Assembly (NCBI RefSeq): GCF_037935975.1
Contig: NZ_CP149817.1
Location: forward strand, 3,100,001 to 3,164,000
DNA length: 64,000 nt
Source: Teredinibacter turnerae
GTDB lineage: Bacteria > Pseudomonadota > Gammaproteobacteria > Pseudomonadales > Cellvibrionaceae
Reading direction: 5' to 3'
In this document: piece after piece, positions 24,473 through 32,510 of the stretch
Layout: each line of letters opens with the position of its first letter
How positions within the stretch are numbered: position 1 is the first letter of the stretch
Program-made: the position numbers and the translations under genes
The notes under the pieces: generated by a model
Database searches by the model: none
What the model saw: the letters and a program-made list of their open reading frames with translations, nothing else
Told to the model about the DNA's origin: nothing

Positions 24473-26074
24473 TCACTCTATGGGGTATGAGCTTGAAAGC
24501 GCAGCACCATCACTGCGCGGGTCGGTTGCAGCCAATGCGCTGCCTTGTTCGTCGGCCTGCAAAACGATGGCGCCCGCATGCCCCATCGATTCCGATTTCG
24601 CGGATAAGACGTTTACCTTGTGGCCACGACTTGCGAGCGAACTGCCAATGCGCGCACCCAGTTCGGGCTCAATTTTCAGGTCGGTAGAGTTATCACCCCA
24701 GGTGCGCCCCAGTAGCCAGCGGTCGTCTGCGATAGCCTTTACCAGCGGCTCACCGCCGTAAGCGTAGCGGGAAAACAGCGCGGCTTGTGTTTGCGGCTGC
24801 CCCTCTCCCCCCATAGTGCCGTATACCATACGGCGACCATCAGAAAATTCGGCGAAAGCGGGGTTAAGGGTGTGGAAAGGCTTTTTACCCGGTGCGAGAA
24901 CATTTGGGTGTGTCGTATCCAGAGAAAAACTGCAGCCGCGGTTATTCCAGACGATCCCGGAACCCGGTAACACCACACCAGAACCAAACTCCCAATAGAT
25001 GCTCTGAATAAAGCTCACCATCACACCATCAGCGTCGACACAGCCCATCCAAACGGTATCACCTGGATTGCCTGGGTGAGGCCAAGGCGCCGCGGTCTCT
25101 TTTATACCGCGGGCAAGATCATCAAGAAACTCGGGGGCCAGCAGCTTGGCCTCCGCACCGGCTGCGACTTTCGGGTCAGCGATCACGGCATCTCGGTAGC
25201 GAAACGCCAGCTTAGTGGCTTCCACCAACAGGTGGATCGATTCCTCCTCACTTAAATCCGGAGTACACAGACGATCGTAAAGGGCCAAGATCATCAGGGA
25301 TGCTGCGCCCTGGGTCGGCGCTGGCAAATTGTAGAGCTGTGCTGAACGTAACGCCGTATTAAGAACCGGGCATTCGTTAGCCGCAAACCCGAAAAAATCG
25401 TCTGCAACGATAGAAATACCCAAAGCTTGCGCATCCCTGCAAATCGTCTTTGCCAAATCTCCCCGATAAAAGTCGTCGAGCCCGGCATCAGCCAACTGGG
25501 AAAATGTCGCCGCCAAAGCAGGATAACGGATAGTTTGAACCCGCTGTTTCAGAACCGGATGCAGAAACAAGCGTTCCAACTCGCCATAGGTATCCGAAGT
25601 GCGTTCACTGGGTAACAATTCGCCTGCGAGTTTTGCACACGCAGCTTTTAGAGACTCGCTCACGGCAACGCCTTCACTGGCGAGCGATATTGCAGGCGTT
25701 AACAACGCATGAAGGCCTATAGGCGCTCTGCTGGACACGCGCGCAACAGCTTCACGCGCACGCTGCCACGCCGCAACAGTGCCCGGCAAAGTGATACATG
25801 CACCCGCTCCGCGGCTGGGCAATTTACCCGAGAAGGTTACTGGGGACAGACTTTGCAAACACACGCCAGCCCCATCGATAGCGATGGGGCTGGCTCCTGG
25901 AGAGCTGATCAACCAGAAGCTGTCGCCGCCGATTGAATTCATGTGCGGGTAAGCCACCGTGATAGCCGCTGCTGCCGCTATCATGGCATCGACTGCGTTA
26001 GCCCCATTTGCAAGCATGCTGTAACCGACATCAGCAGCGACTGCATGCGGTGCGGTAAAGGCGTAATCAGTCAC
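24473..26074 (-). CDS. hpxW: Oxamate amidohydrolase HpxW (gamma-glutamyltransferase fold)
   Basis: A 533-aa Ntn-hydrolase of the gamma-glutamyltranspeptidase family. The nucleophile Thr follows the self-cleavage site in NPGDTVWMG (Thr340), giving a large chain of about 339 and a small chain of about 194 residues. The small chain carries GSGIVWNNRG and YGTMGGEGQPQTQ. Unlike true GGTs it has no signal peptide, so it is cytoplasmic, as expected for HpxW, which hydrolyses oxamate to oxalate and ammonia at the end of urate breakdown in Klebsiella. Clustering with pucG and allC supports this. The start is GTG. Confidence 0.8.
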   Translation of the reverse strand: MTDYAFTAPHAVAADVGYSMLANGANAVDAMIAAAAAITVAYPHMNSIGGDSFWLISSPGASPIAIDGAGVCLQSLSPVTFSGKLPSRGAGACITLPGTVAAWQRAREAVARVSSRAPIGLHALLTPAISLASEGVAVSESLKAACAKLAGELLPSERTSDTYGELERLFLHPVLKQRVQTIRYPALAATFSQLADAGLDDFYRGDLAKTICRDAQALGISIVADDFFGFAANECPVLNTALRSAQLYNLPAPTQGAASLMILALYDRLCTPDLSEEESIHLLVEATKLAFRYRDAVIADPKVAAGAEAKLLAPEFLDDLARGIKETAAPWPHPGNPGDTVWMGCVDADGVMVSFIQSIYWEFGSGVVLPGSGIVWNNRGCSFSLDTTHPNVLAPGKKPFHTLNPAFAEFSDGRRMVYGTMGGEGQPQTQAALFSRYAYGGEPLVKAIADDRWLLGRTWGDNSTDLKIEPELGARIGSSLASRGHKVNVLSAKSESMGHAGAIVLQADEQGSALAATDPRSDGAALSSSYPIE

Positions 26075-26109
26075 GCGGAATATGAACCTGAACGAACAAC
26101 TTGCACAAA

Positions 26110-27198
26110 TTAATTGCCAGAGCCAGGCAGTGTAGTTTCGTAGGTGGCCCAGTCAGCCAGAAGCGCATTCACCACTTTGCTTCCCACCAAATAAGCAGAC
26201 TCGAGAGCAGCCTGTAACCCGGCATAACCTTCATTTTCCGCCATCAAGTTTTGTGCAGCGGTGATACCAGGAGGGGGCATGGTGAAGTTACTACCCGTAC
26301 GCAACACGAGGTAACGATCGAGATCCACGCGACCAATGTTGTCCAGGTAGCTGAGCGACAAATAGGTTCCAGTATCCTCCATCGCCGATGTCACAAACTC
26401 GCCCTGACCTTTCGTCCAGTAACTCACCCAATCGTTGGCCCAGTCATTCATCATCGCGCCGTGCCAGAAGGTCATCGCTGCCAATTGATCCCCTTTCATT
26501 ACCACCGCCTGTTGCTGAGCCTTCGGGTGGTTCACATAGAGTTTGCGCGTTTCTTCGAGCGAAGGCATATCAGGCAAAACGGTGTCTTTGGTCAATTCGT
26601 AGGCCCAGTCAACTAACGAGAGATTCAGCGTATACATTTCACCATTGAACGGCTCCTGGTAGGCCGCCATCGGTGTTGCACTCTCGCTAAACAACGGGAA
26701 ATACCCGTGTTTCCAGTCATTAGGCATCTCACGCGGATCAATTTCATGCGCAAGGTCCCCGTCAATCAAGTGCTCCGCCCAAGCCGCAGAGCCAATAGAT
26801 GCATCTTCTGGGTCGATTCCGGCAATCCCCGCAACCAGCCAATACGCTTTAGAGAAATCAAACCGTGGATCGAGCCCCAGCGCCATAATCGCTGACGTGG
26901 ATTTGGCGGTTCCCATACCGGTAACAACCCCCATCACACCTTTGTCCATATTCATGTAAATATCGTGGTGTGAATTTGGAAAGGCGAACCGGGTATCCAG
27001 ATCCATTCTCTCTTTCCAAAGTTGAAACTCGCCAGCCGTATCGCCCTCGTCCTCACCGATTTCGAACATAGAGACAACCACGACCTTAACCGGTATTGGC
27101 GTCTGCGTGATGGTAACACCCGAGTTAATCGGGCTAGACGCACAACTGCAAAGCCAGCTACAAAATGCAAATATGCCAATCAATCTTTTGTTGAACAT
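26110..27198 (-). CDS. Purine nucleoside permease (NUP) family lipoprotein
   Basis: A 362-aa protein with a lipoprotein signal (FAFCSWLCSCASS, lipobox ending in Cys) and then the NUP domain: VVVVSMFEIGEDEGDTAGEFQLWKE, the NMDKGVMGVVTGMGTAKSTSAIMALGLDPRFD stretch, WLVAGIAGIDPEDASIGSAAWA, and GTYLSLSYL with LRTGSNF. The family name comes from a yeast transporter, yet it has no membrane segments and its fold resembles nucleoside phosphorylases. The lipoprotein form here is therefore more likely a periplasmic or surface nucleoside-cleaving enzyme. It lies between the Ton machine and hpxW on one strand. The preceding 257-bp gap holds only short direct repeats of AACCTTTTAG. Confidence 0.82.
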   Translation of the reverse strand: MFNKRLIGIFAFCSWLCSCASSPINSGVTITQTPIPVKVVVVSMFEIGEDEGDTAGEFQLWKERMDLDTRFAFPNSHHDIYMNMDKGVMGVVTGMGTAKSTSAIMALGLDPRFDFSKAYWLVAGIAGIDPEDASIGSAAWAEHLIDGDLAHEIDPREMPNDWKHGYFPLFSESATPMAAYQEPFNGEMYTLNLSLVDWAYELTKDTVLPDMPSLEETRKLYVNHPKAQQQAVVMKGDQLAAMTFWHGAMMNDWANDWVSYWTKGQGEFVTSAMEDTGTYLSLSYLDNIGRVDLDRYLVLRTGSNFTMPPPGITAAQNLMAENEGYAGLQAALESAYLVGSKVVNALLADWATYETTLPGSGN

Positions 27199-27455
27199 GG
27201 TCTAACCTTAATCGTCATTGAAAGAGAAGATCCTGCGTGCAACCGCTCAGGGCTCTGCTCATTGTTTTTTGCCTGGGCCGCATCAAACCTTTTAGATTAT
27301 CGAACCTTTTAGCTTAACGGCCCTACTCTAATTTCAAGGGTCTAATTTAATTTAACGGCTCTAGGCAAAAGTTTTTAATGGACCAACTGCCAGGACAAAG
27401 CCAAAGCCAAAACATTAGTTCAGAGCGCAGATACAGAGCTTTCAACCAGGAACAT

Positions 27456-28682
27456 CTAGCTATTGGCTTTAACTTCCGCCATCCAATCCGCCTGCCGCTT
27501 CATATCGTCCACATATTTCATCCATCGATTCGCCGATTTCGTGGTTTCTTTGAAAGCAACGGATTTACGCAACGAATTCTTGGCTGAATCGAATTTTTTA
27601 AGCTCCATTTGCGCGATGCCTAACAACAACCACGCCTTGCCTGGAGATTCCAGTTTTGCATCCAGCGCTTTTTTAAGTGCGGTTTCCGCCTGTTTCCACT
27701 CGCCCATCTCAACGTAAATATTTGAGATGGAAATCCATGGGTCGCCGGTTTCACTCATCGGCGCGAGTCGCTCATACGCCAGAATTGCCTTTTCTCGTTC
27801 TCTCGCGGCTGCGTAAGCGGCAGCCAGCATTTCCAAAAAAGTGGCATTTTCCTCGAGCATCTCGTCGGCAAACGCCTGCTCCAACATACGCGCTGCGTGC
27901 TCGGGAATTCCACGAGTCACCGCTAATTGGAGCAGCGATTTAATTGTGGATTCCTTATCGAGCAGTTTTTGCTGAAACGCAAGTTTCAAGACCGCCAACG
28001 CCGATTGCTCATCTTCCAACATCACATACACGCTGGCGAGCTGCTCCCAATAGGTCGCCTTCTCCGGCCAGTTTTCAACCATCTGCTGTAAGCTCTTCGC
28101 GGCTTTGGGATACCGCTTCAACTCAAAAAAGCTTGCCGTAAGCAACTGATACCAGGTTTCTTTGGGCTTGTCGGAATCGCCGATGGCCTTTTCCGCATAG
28201 GGAATCGCTTCTTCATAGCGTTTCATCTGCGCATATATATTGGCAAGGAAGATCGATTCCGTCGGCTTCGGAGTTTCAAGCTGTGTGTACCAGTCCTCTG
28301 CAAAATCCAGCGCCTGATCATACTCGCCAACAGCCGCATGAAGTTGCGCAACCATGTAACCGACATTGATAACCACTTTTTCTGGTAACTGGTTTAACGC
28401 AAGACTTTGCTTAAGGTAACCAATGGCTTGCTGAAAATTTTCTCGCGCCATTTCCACATACCCAAGGGTTTGCAAAGTTAGCGCTTTATCCAGGGAATCG
28501 TCGTCCACCTCCGCCAATAACGTCTGTAACCGAGTGTAAGCCTCTTCAGTCTTGCCCTCTCCCATCACCGTTTGAATATCGGTCAGCTCTTTAAATATTT
28601 TTCCACTTACCGAGCCCGCACTCCAACTGTAGCTGCAACACAGCAGCATCAACAGCGAGACTAGAATTCGAAATACACGCAT
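27456..28682 (-). CDS. TPR-repeat protein of the Ton machine
   Basis: A 408-aa exported protein: signal peptide (MRVFRILVSLLMLLCCSYSWS) followed by about ten tetratricopeptide repeats spanning residues 40-400 (for example QTLGYVEMARENFQQAIGYLKQSLALN and WISISNIYVEMGEWKQAETALKKAL). In marine gammaproteobacteria a periplasmic TPR protein often closes the ExbB/ExbD/TonB operon and is thought to assist coupling to the receptor. It starts 14 bp after tonB. No enzymatic motif is visible. Confidence 0.85.
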   Translation of the reverse strand: MRVFRILVSLLMLLCCSYSWSAGSVSGKIFKELTDIQTVMGEGKTEEAYTRLQTLLAEVDDDSLDKALTLQTLGYVEMARENFQQAIGYLKQSLALNQLPEKVVINVGYMVAQLHAAVGEYDQALDFAEDWYTQLETPKPTESIFLANIYAQMKRYEEAIPYAEKAIGDSDKPKETWYQLLTASFFELKRYPKAAKSLQQMVENWPEKATYWEQLASVYVMLEDEQSALAVLKLAFQQKLLDKESTIKSLLQLAVTRGIPEHAARMLEQAFADEMLEENATFLEMLAAAYAAAREREKAILAYERLAPMSETGDPWISISNIYVEMGEWKQAETALKKALDAKLESPGKAWLLLGIAQMELKKFDSAKNSLRKSVAFKETTKSANRWMKYVDDMKRQADWMAEVKANS

Positions 28683-28696
28683 CGCTCTCCTCCTCG

Positions 28697-29350
28697 TTAG
28701 CGGCTCAGTTTAAATTCGATCGTTTGCTTTGCCCGTTGAGCCTTCGGCATACCATCGACAATTTTGGGTCGAAATTTCCAGCGTTTGATTGCAGCTATGG
28801 CCGCCTGATCGAACAACCGTGGAGGCTCAGCTTCCAGAACTTCGGCATCAGAAACGGTTCCGTCCGGGTTAATCGTAACCGCCATGGTAACGTAGCCTTG
28901 GATCTTCGCCTGCTTGGCCGCACGCGGATACGTCGGCGGCACTCGCACGACTGGAATCACATCAGTATCAAACCCGGCGAGACCATCACCCTGGCTCAAG
29001 GCACCTAAAAATGGTCCGTCCCCAGAGTTAATAGGTACTCCGATACTGGGCATATTCATATTGAGATTCGGATTAATATCCGTCATCTGCTGGTTCATTT
29101 CCGGTGTTTCTGGTGGCGTTTCCGGTGGTGGTGGCTCCTTCGGTGGTTTGCGCTTTTTGGTTTGCAAGTCATCATCGCTATTGTCAACACGCACGAAATT
29201 CAAATACGTTTGCTGGCCATCCAGTTTTTCCAATTCGCTTCCCGGGCGGATTAATACGTGCATCAACAGGAAAATAAGCAGACCAATGGCGACTGCCAAA
29301 ACCGAAATACTTAGCCCTTTAAGGGCGGGATTTGCAGCAGTGGTGGCCAT
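28697..29350 (-). CDS. tonB: TonB energy transducer
   Basis: A 217-aa TonB: one N-terminal membrane anchor (LSISVLAVAIGLLIFLLMHVLI), a Pro/Lys/Glu spacer (KKRKPPKEPPPPETPPETPE), and a C-terminal TonB domain (RVPPTYPRAAKQAKIQGYVTMAVTINPDGTV...AAIAAIKRWKFRP). The ATG at 29350 is chosen over the TTG three bases upstream, because GGAGG lies about ten bases before it. It transmits proton-motive force from ExbB/ExbD to outer-membrane receptors. The gene abuts exbD, and the receptor at the head of the same gene run is its likely partner. Confidence 0.92.
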   Translation of the reverse strand: MATTAANPALKGLSISVLAVAIGLLIFLLMHVLIRPGSELEKLDGQQTYLNFVRVDNSDDDLQTKKRKPPKEPPPPETPPETPEMNQQMTDINPNLNMNMPSIGVPINSGDGPFLGALSQGDGLAGFDTDVIPVVRVPPTYPRAAKQAKIQGYVTMAVTINPDGTVSDAEVLEAEPPRLFDQAAIAAIKRWKFRPKIVDGMPKAQRAKQTIEFKLSR

Positions 29351-29353
29351 CAA

Positions 29354-29764
29354 TTACTGGCCTCCCTCGGCTGCGACAGACACACTTTCCGCGCCCGCCA
29401 TTCGCGCCTGATCCATCACTTCAATCAGAGTTTCGGTTTTGGAGTCCGAATCCGCAACAATAATCACCGCGGCACCTGGGTTTTCCGCCAAACCTCGCTC
29501 GACGTTCGCCCGCACAGCACGCTTGTCTACCAGTCGCTTGTCCATAAATATCTGGTTATTCGCCGTTATACCTATCTGGATAGCATTCGACTTGGCAACC
29601 ACCGCTGTTTCTGCATTGGGTCTGCTTACATCAACACCGGCTTCTTTTACGAATGTGGAGGTCACAATAAAAAAGATGAGCATGATGAAAACCACATCGA
29701 GCATGGGTGTCAAATCGATCTGGCTTTCTTCTTCTTCGTCGATTAAAAATTCTGAATCAGACAT
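29354..29764 (-). CDS. exbD: ExbD-type proton-channel subunit
   Basis: This is a 136-aa protein with one membrane helix. Its LTPMLDVVFIMLIFFIVTSTFV contains the conserved Asp that carries protons in ExbD/TolR. A short cytoplasmic tail precedes it (EEEESQID) and a periplasmic ExbD domain follows. It starts 8 bp after exbB and abuts tonB, so the three are made together. Confidence 0.92.
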   Translation of the reverse strand: MSDSEFLIDEEEESQIDLTPMLDVVFIMLIFFIVTSTFVKEAGVDVSRPNAETAVVAKSNAIQIGITANNQIFMDKRLVDKRAVRANVERGLAENPGAAVIIVADSDSKTETLIEVMDQARMAGAESVSVAAEGGQ

Positions 29765-29772
29765 ACAAAGTC

Positions 29773-30285
29773 CTAATGTTGTTTAAGCGCTGTTTTTAGC
29801 AGACGTAATTCTCGTTTATAGCGGCGATCCAACCCCGTGGCGAATGGGATTGCAATGAGCGCAACCACCATGCCCGCCATAGTTGGAATGGTGGCAGCAC
29901 TCACTCCATTCGCCATTGCTCGCGGGTTCCCAGACCCCATAAATGCCATGACATCGAATACCTGGATCATCCCGGTTACGGTACCCAGGAGGCCAAACAT
30001 CGGCAGAAGCGCGATCAGCGTCGGTATCATCTTAAGGTTTTTAAGCATTGAGCAATCAACTTCGGAAATAAGCTGAGCGCGTTCCCGGTCGGCGTACCAG
30101 GACGTGTATTCGTCTCTGGCTTCCCAAGTACTGATACACGCTTTTTTGCCCAGCTTATGCTCTGCAAAAAAATACCAGTAGCGCTCTAGAATCATCCACC
30201 ACAGCCAAATCGCCATGAACAGGATGGCCCACAACACGTTGCCACCCTTATCCATAAAATCCTGAAACATTGGCAGAAGTCCCAT
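29773..30285 (-). CDS. exbB: ExbB/TolQ/MotA-family proton-channel subunit
   Basis: A 170-aa protein with three membrane helices (WAILFMAIWLWWMILERYW; MIPTLIALLPMFGLLGTVTGMIQVF; ATIPTMAGMVVALIAIPFAT) and the MotA/ExbB core LPMFGLLGTVTGMI...GVSAATIPTMAGMVVALIAIP. It forms the stator with ExbD. It is 2 bp from the larger paralogue upstream, so this operon encodes two different ExbB-type proteins, a known trait of this Ton variant. Confidence 0.92.
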   Translation of the reverse strand: MGLLPMFQDFMDKGGNVLWAILFMAIWLWWMILERYWYFFAEHKLGKKACISTWEARDEYTSWYADRERAQLISEVDCSMLKNLKMIPTLIALLPMFGLLGTVTGMIQVFDVMAFMGSGNPRAMANGVSAATIPTMAGMVVALIAIPFATGLDRRYKRELRLLKTALKQH

Positions 30286-30287
30286 GA

Positions 30288-31640
30288 TCAGGCTCCTTTC
30301 GCGTCGGCTTCCGCTTTTTTCGCCATCAAACCAGCGGCTTGTTCACTAATCATTTTTCCGATCTGGGTTGCTCGTGCAGCCAGCATGCTGTGGCTCAGCA
30401 ACAGAGGAATCGCTGCACACAAACCCAGCACCGTGGTGATAAGCGCCTGCGAAATACCGCCAGCCATCAATTTAGGATCACCCGTACCAAACAGCGTGAT
30501 GGCCTGGAATGTGCCGATCATGCCGACCACCGTACCCAACAGTCCCATTAGCGGTGCGACCGCTGCAAGCACTTTAACAATCGAAAGCCCACCGCGAATG
30601 CCCGCCATATCGTGAATAATGACTTCCTGCATTTTTCTGGAAATAGTTTCCAGATCCAGGTGGCGGTGTTCGAAATAAGCCTGCATTACCCGACCTATAG
30701 GGTTGTCTTCCTCTACCTGATCAAGGTTTTTCAGCTGGCGTTGCATTTTGCTGCGGGTGCGCATCAAACTCAGCATGCGCTCCAATACAATTAACATTCC
30801 GATAATGCCCACAATAATAATTGCATAGCCCACCGTACCGCCCTGCTCGATTCGCTCCATAAGACTTGGCGACTGCACTAATAAACCGAGTAGCGCGCCG
30901 CGTGACGGGTCAATAGTAAAATCCACCACTTCGCCTGGAGCCGCGGAGGTGAGTGTGTCGGCGCTGCTGCGCGCATAGCCAGCCGGTTGGCGAGCCAGTT
31001 CGACCAGGGTACCGTCTTCGGATAGGTAATTAAGGTACTTATCACCCGTAACCACGTTAAACGCACCAACGCGAACGATGTCTGCGTCGTAGGTTGTACC
31101 ATCCGGGTTAATCACTTCGTGTTTAAACCGACTCAGCTCGCCAGAAAGTGCCGTTTCCTGAATCAGCAATTGCCACAAGCTGCGGATCTGATCAATCGAT
31201 GGAATCTCTGCACTTTCTGCCAATTCGGACACAATCGCTTTGCGTTCTGGCTTTTCCGCACTGACTAACGATGCGAATATAATAGACTCAGCATCGTCTG
31301 CGGTTTGGCGAAACACACCAAATAGCTCCCCCAGATCGCCCGAGCGGCGGTCCAATAAATCTTGCAGCTCTGCAAGTACCGTCTCGTTTTCATCAAAAGT
31401 TTTACGCAAAGAATCGCGCAGCGCTTCCTGCTTTTTAACCTCGGCTTCGGCAGAAGCCATCAGCGATTCCTGTTCGCCAGCTGCAGCACGAAACTTGGCT
31501 TCACGTTCTTTGTTGCGCTTGGCTTCGGTGCTCGCGTTGGCAGTAACTTCATCCATCAAGTCTTTCAACGACTGAGTGCCTTGCGCATGGGTTAGCATAG
31601 GCATCATGGCCAGTAAGGCGATACATATTGCTCTAAACAT
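30288..31640 (-). CDS. Long MotA/TolQ/ExbB protein with periplasmic coiled-coil domain
   Basis: A 450-aa protein with a signal peptide, a long charged coiled-coil (about residues 25-115), a beta-rich periplasmic part (about 120-260), and a C-terminal MotA/ExbB channel domain (270-440; LAAVAPLMGLLGTVVGMIGTFQAITLFGTGDPKLMAGGISQALITTVLGLCAAIP). This extended form, paired with a DUF3450 protein, is found in marine Ton operons and is thought to reach toward the receptor or cell wall. Its ATG overlaps the last base of the DUF3450 stop codon, which indicates coupled translation. Confidence 0.88.
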   Translation of the reverse strand: MFRAICIALLAMMPMLTHAQGTQSLKDLMDEVTANASTEAKRNKEREAKFRAAAGEQESLMASAEAEVKKQEALRDSLRKTFDENETVLAELQDLLDRRSGDLGELFGVFRQTADDAESIIFASLVSAEKPERKAIVSELAESAEIPSIDQIRSLWQLLIQETALSGELSRFKHEVINPDGTTYDADIVRVGAFNVVTGDKYLNYLSEDGTLVELARQPAGYARSSADTLTSAAPGEVVDFTIDPSRGALLGLLVQSPSLMERIEQGGTVGYAIIIVGIIGMLIVLERMLSLMRTRSKMQRQLKNLDQVEEDNPIGRVMQAYFEHRHLDLETISRKMQEVIIHDMAGIRGGLSIVKVLAAVAPLMGLLGTVVGMIGTFQAITLFGTGDPKLMAGGISQALITTVLGLCAAIPLLLSHSMLAARATQIGKMISEQAAGLMAKKAEADAKGA

Positions 31641-32401
31641 CAGTTGGCCTCCGGCGCGTTAAAGGGCAAGGTGAGAAGCGAGGGCGGAGCCTGCTTACGG
31701 GCAACCCGCAGTCCATCCCTCACAGTTTTCCGATAACCAGACCCGGAAAGCTTTTCCCAGTGGTTTTCCGCTGAGTTCCACCGGCCGGTTTCACTGCCAT
31801 CTAATGTTTGGTAAAACAGTCCCACGCGGCCGAAGCGCAAAAAGCTGACTGTGCGACTGGAACCATCTTCCGCCAGTTCGCCACTGTAGGCCTCAATGGT
31901 GCGTCCGTATTCCGCTTCAACCATGTAAGCTTCCATAATACGACGGTATTTTTCGCCCACAGTCACGTCGGCACGATCAATCATCGACTTAAGATTCTCA
32001 ACTCTATCCAGGCGTTCTTGAATTAAAAACGGTACATCGGCTTCCACCAGTTTGGTGAGTACGTCCGTCATTTCAATCATTAACGGGAGCGCACCGGTTT
32101 CTATCGTTTCAATTTCTTCTGTTTGCCGCTTAATCGAAGAGATTTCGCCCTCCTGGGACTCCACCAGACGAGCTAACTGACGGTTATAGATTTCCAGGCT
32201 TTCTGCTCGCGCGAGCGCAGCACGGTAACGTTGAAAAGCTTCCTGCTTTTTATCATCCAAATTGTTAATACGCTCTTGGCTTGCAGCGGCAGCTTTATCT
32301 GAAGCAACCTGCTTGTCGATGGTAGCTTGCTGCGCGTTAGCCACCATCGGCACCGCGAGTGCCAGACACAAAGCCTTCCAGGAAAATTTCGGGTTAGGCA
32401 T
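31640..32401 (-). CDS. DUF3450 periplasmic coiled-coil protein
   Basis: A 253-aa protein with a signal peptide (ALCLALAVPMVANA), a long coiled-coil (about residues 35-110, QERINNLDDKKQEAFQRYRAALARAESLEIYN...), and a compact C-terminal domain including FLRFGRVGLFYQTLDGSETGRW, typical of DUF3450. The family is found almost only next to TonB/ExbB genes and receptors; its molecular role is unproven. It is the first machine gene after the receptor, separated from it by a strong hairpin. Confidence 0.85.
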   Translation of the reverse strand: MPNPKFSWKALCLALAVPMVANAQQATIDKQVASDKAAAASQERINNLDDKKQEAFQRYRAALARAESLEIYNRQLARLVESQEGEISSIKRQTEEIETIETGALPLMIEMTDVLTKLVEADVPFLIQERLDRVENLKSMIDRADVTVGEKYRRIMEAYMVEAEYGRTIEAYSGELAEDGSSRTVSFLRFGRVGLFYQTLDGSETGRWNSAENHWEKLSGSGYRKTVRDGLRVARKQAPPSLLTLPFNAPEAN

Positions 32402-32473
32402 GATCTCTCCGAATCAAAAATAAATCGACTACCCCAACTCAGAGTCGGGAAATTAGAATCGGTTTTGGGGAAG

Positions 32474-32497
32474 TGCGGCGGTCGAAAGACCGCCGCA
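32474..32497 (-). promoter_or_regulatory. Intercistronic stem-loop between receptor and DUF3450 genes
   Basis: TGCGGCGGTC and GACCGCCGCA form a perfect 10-bp GC-rich stem with a 4-nt loop, 13 bp after the receptor stop codon. No T-run follows on the minus strand, so it is more likely a stabilising 3' stem or partial attenuator than a full terminator. It would let the receptor be made in excess over the machine proteins. Confidence 0.6.
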
Positions 32498-32510
32498 TAT
32501 GTGTCACGTA

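Noticed and set aside
24473-26074. Secreted gamma-glutamyltransferase for glutathione
   Set aside because: No signal peptide and a purine-degradation setting; HpxW-type oxamate hydrolase is the better reading, though substrate is untested.
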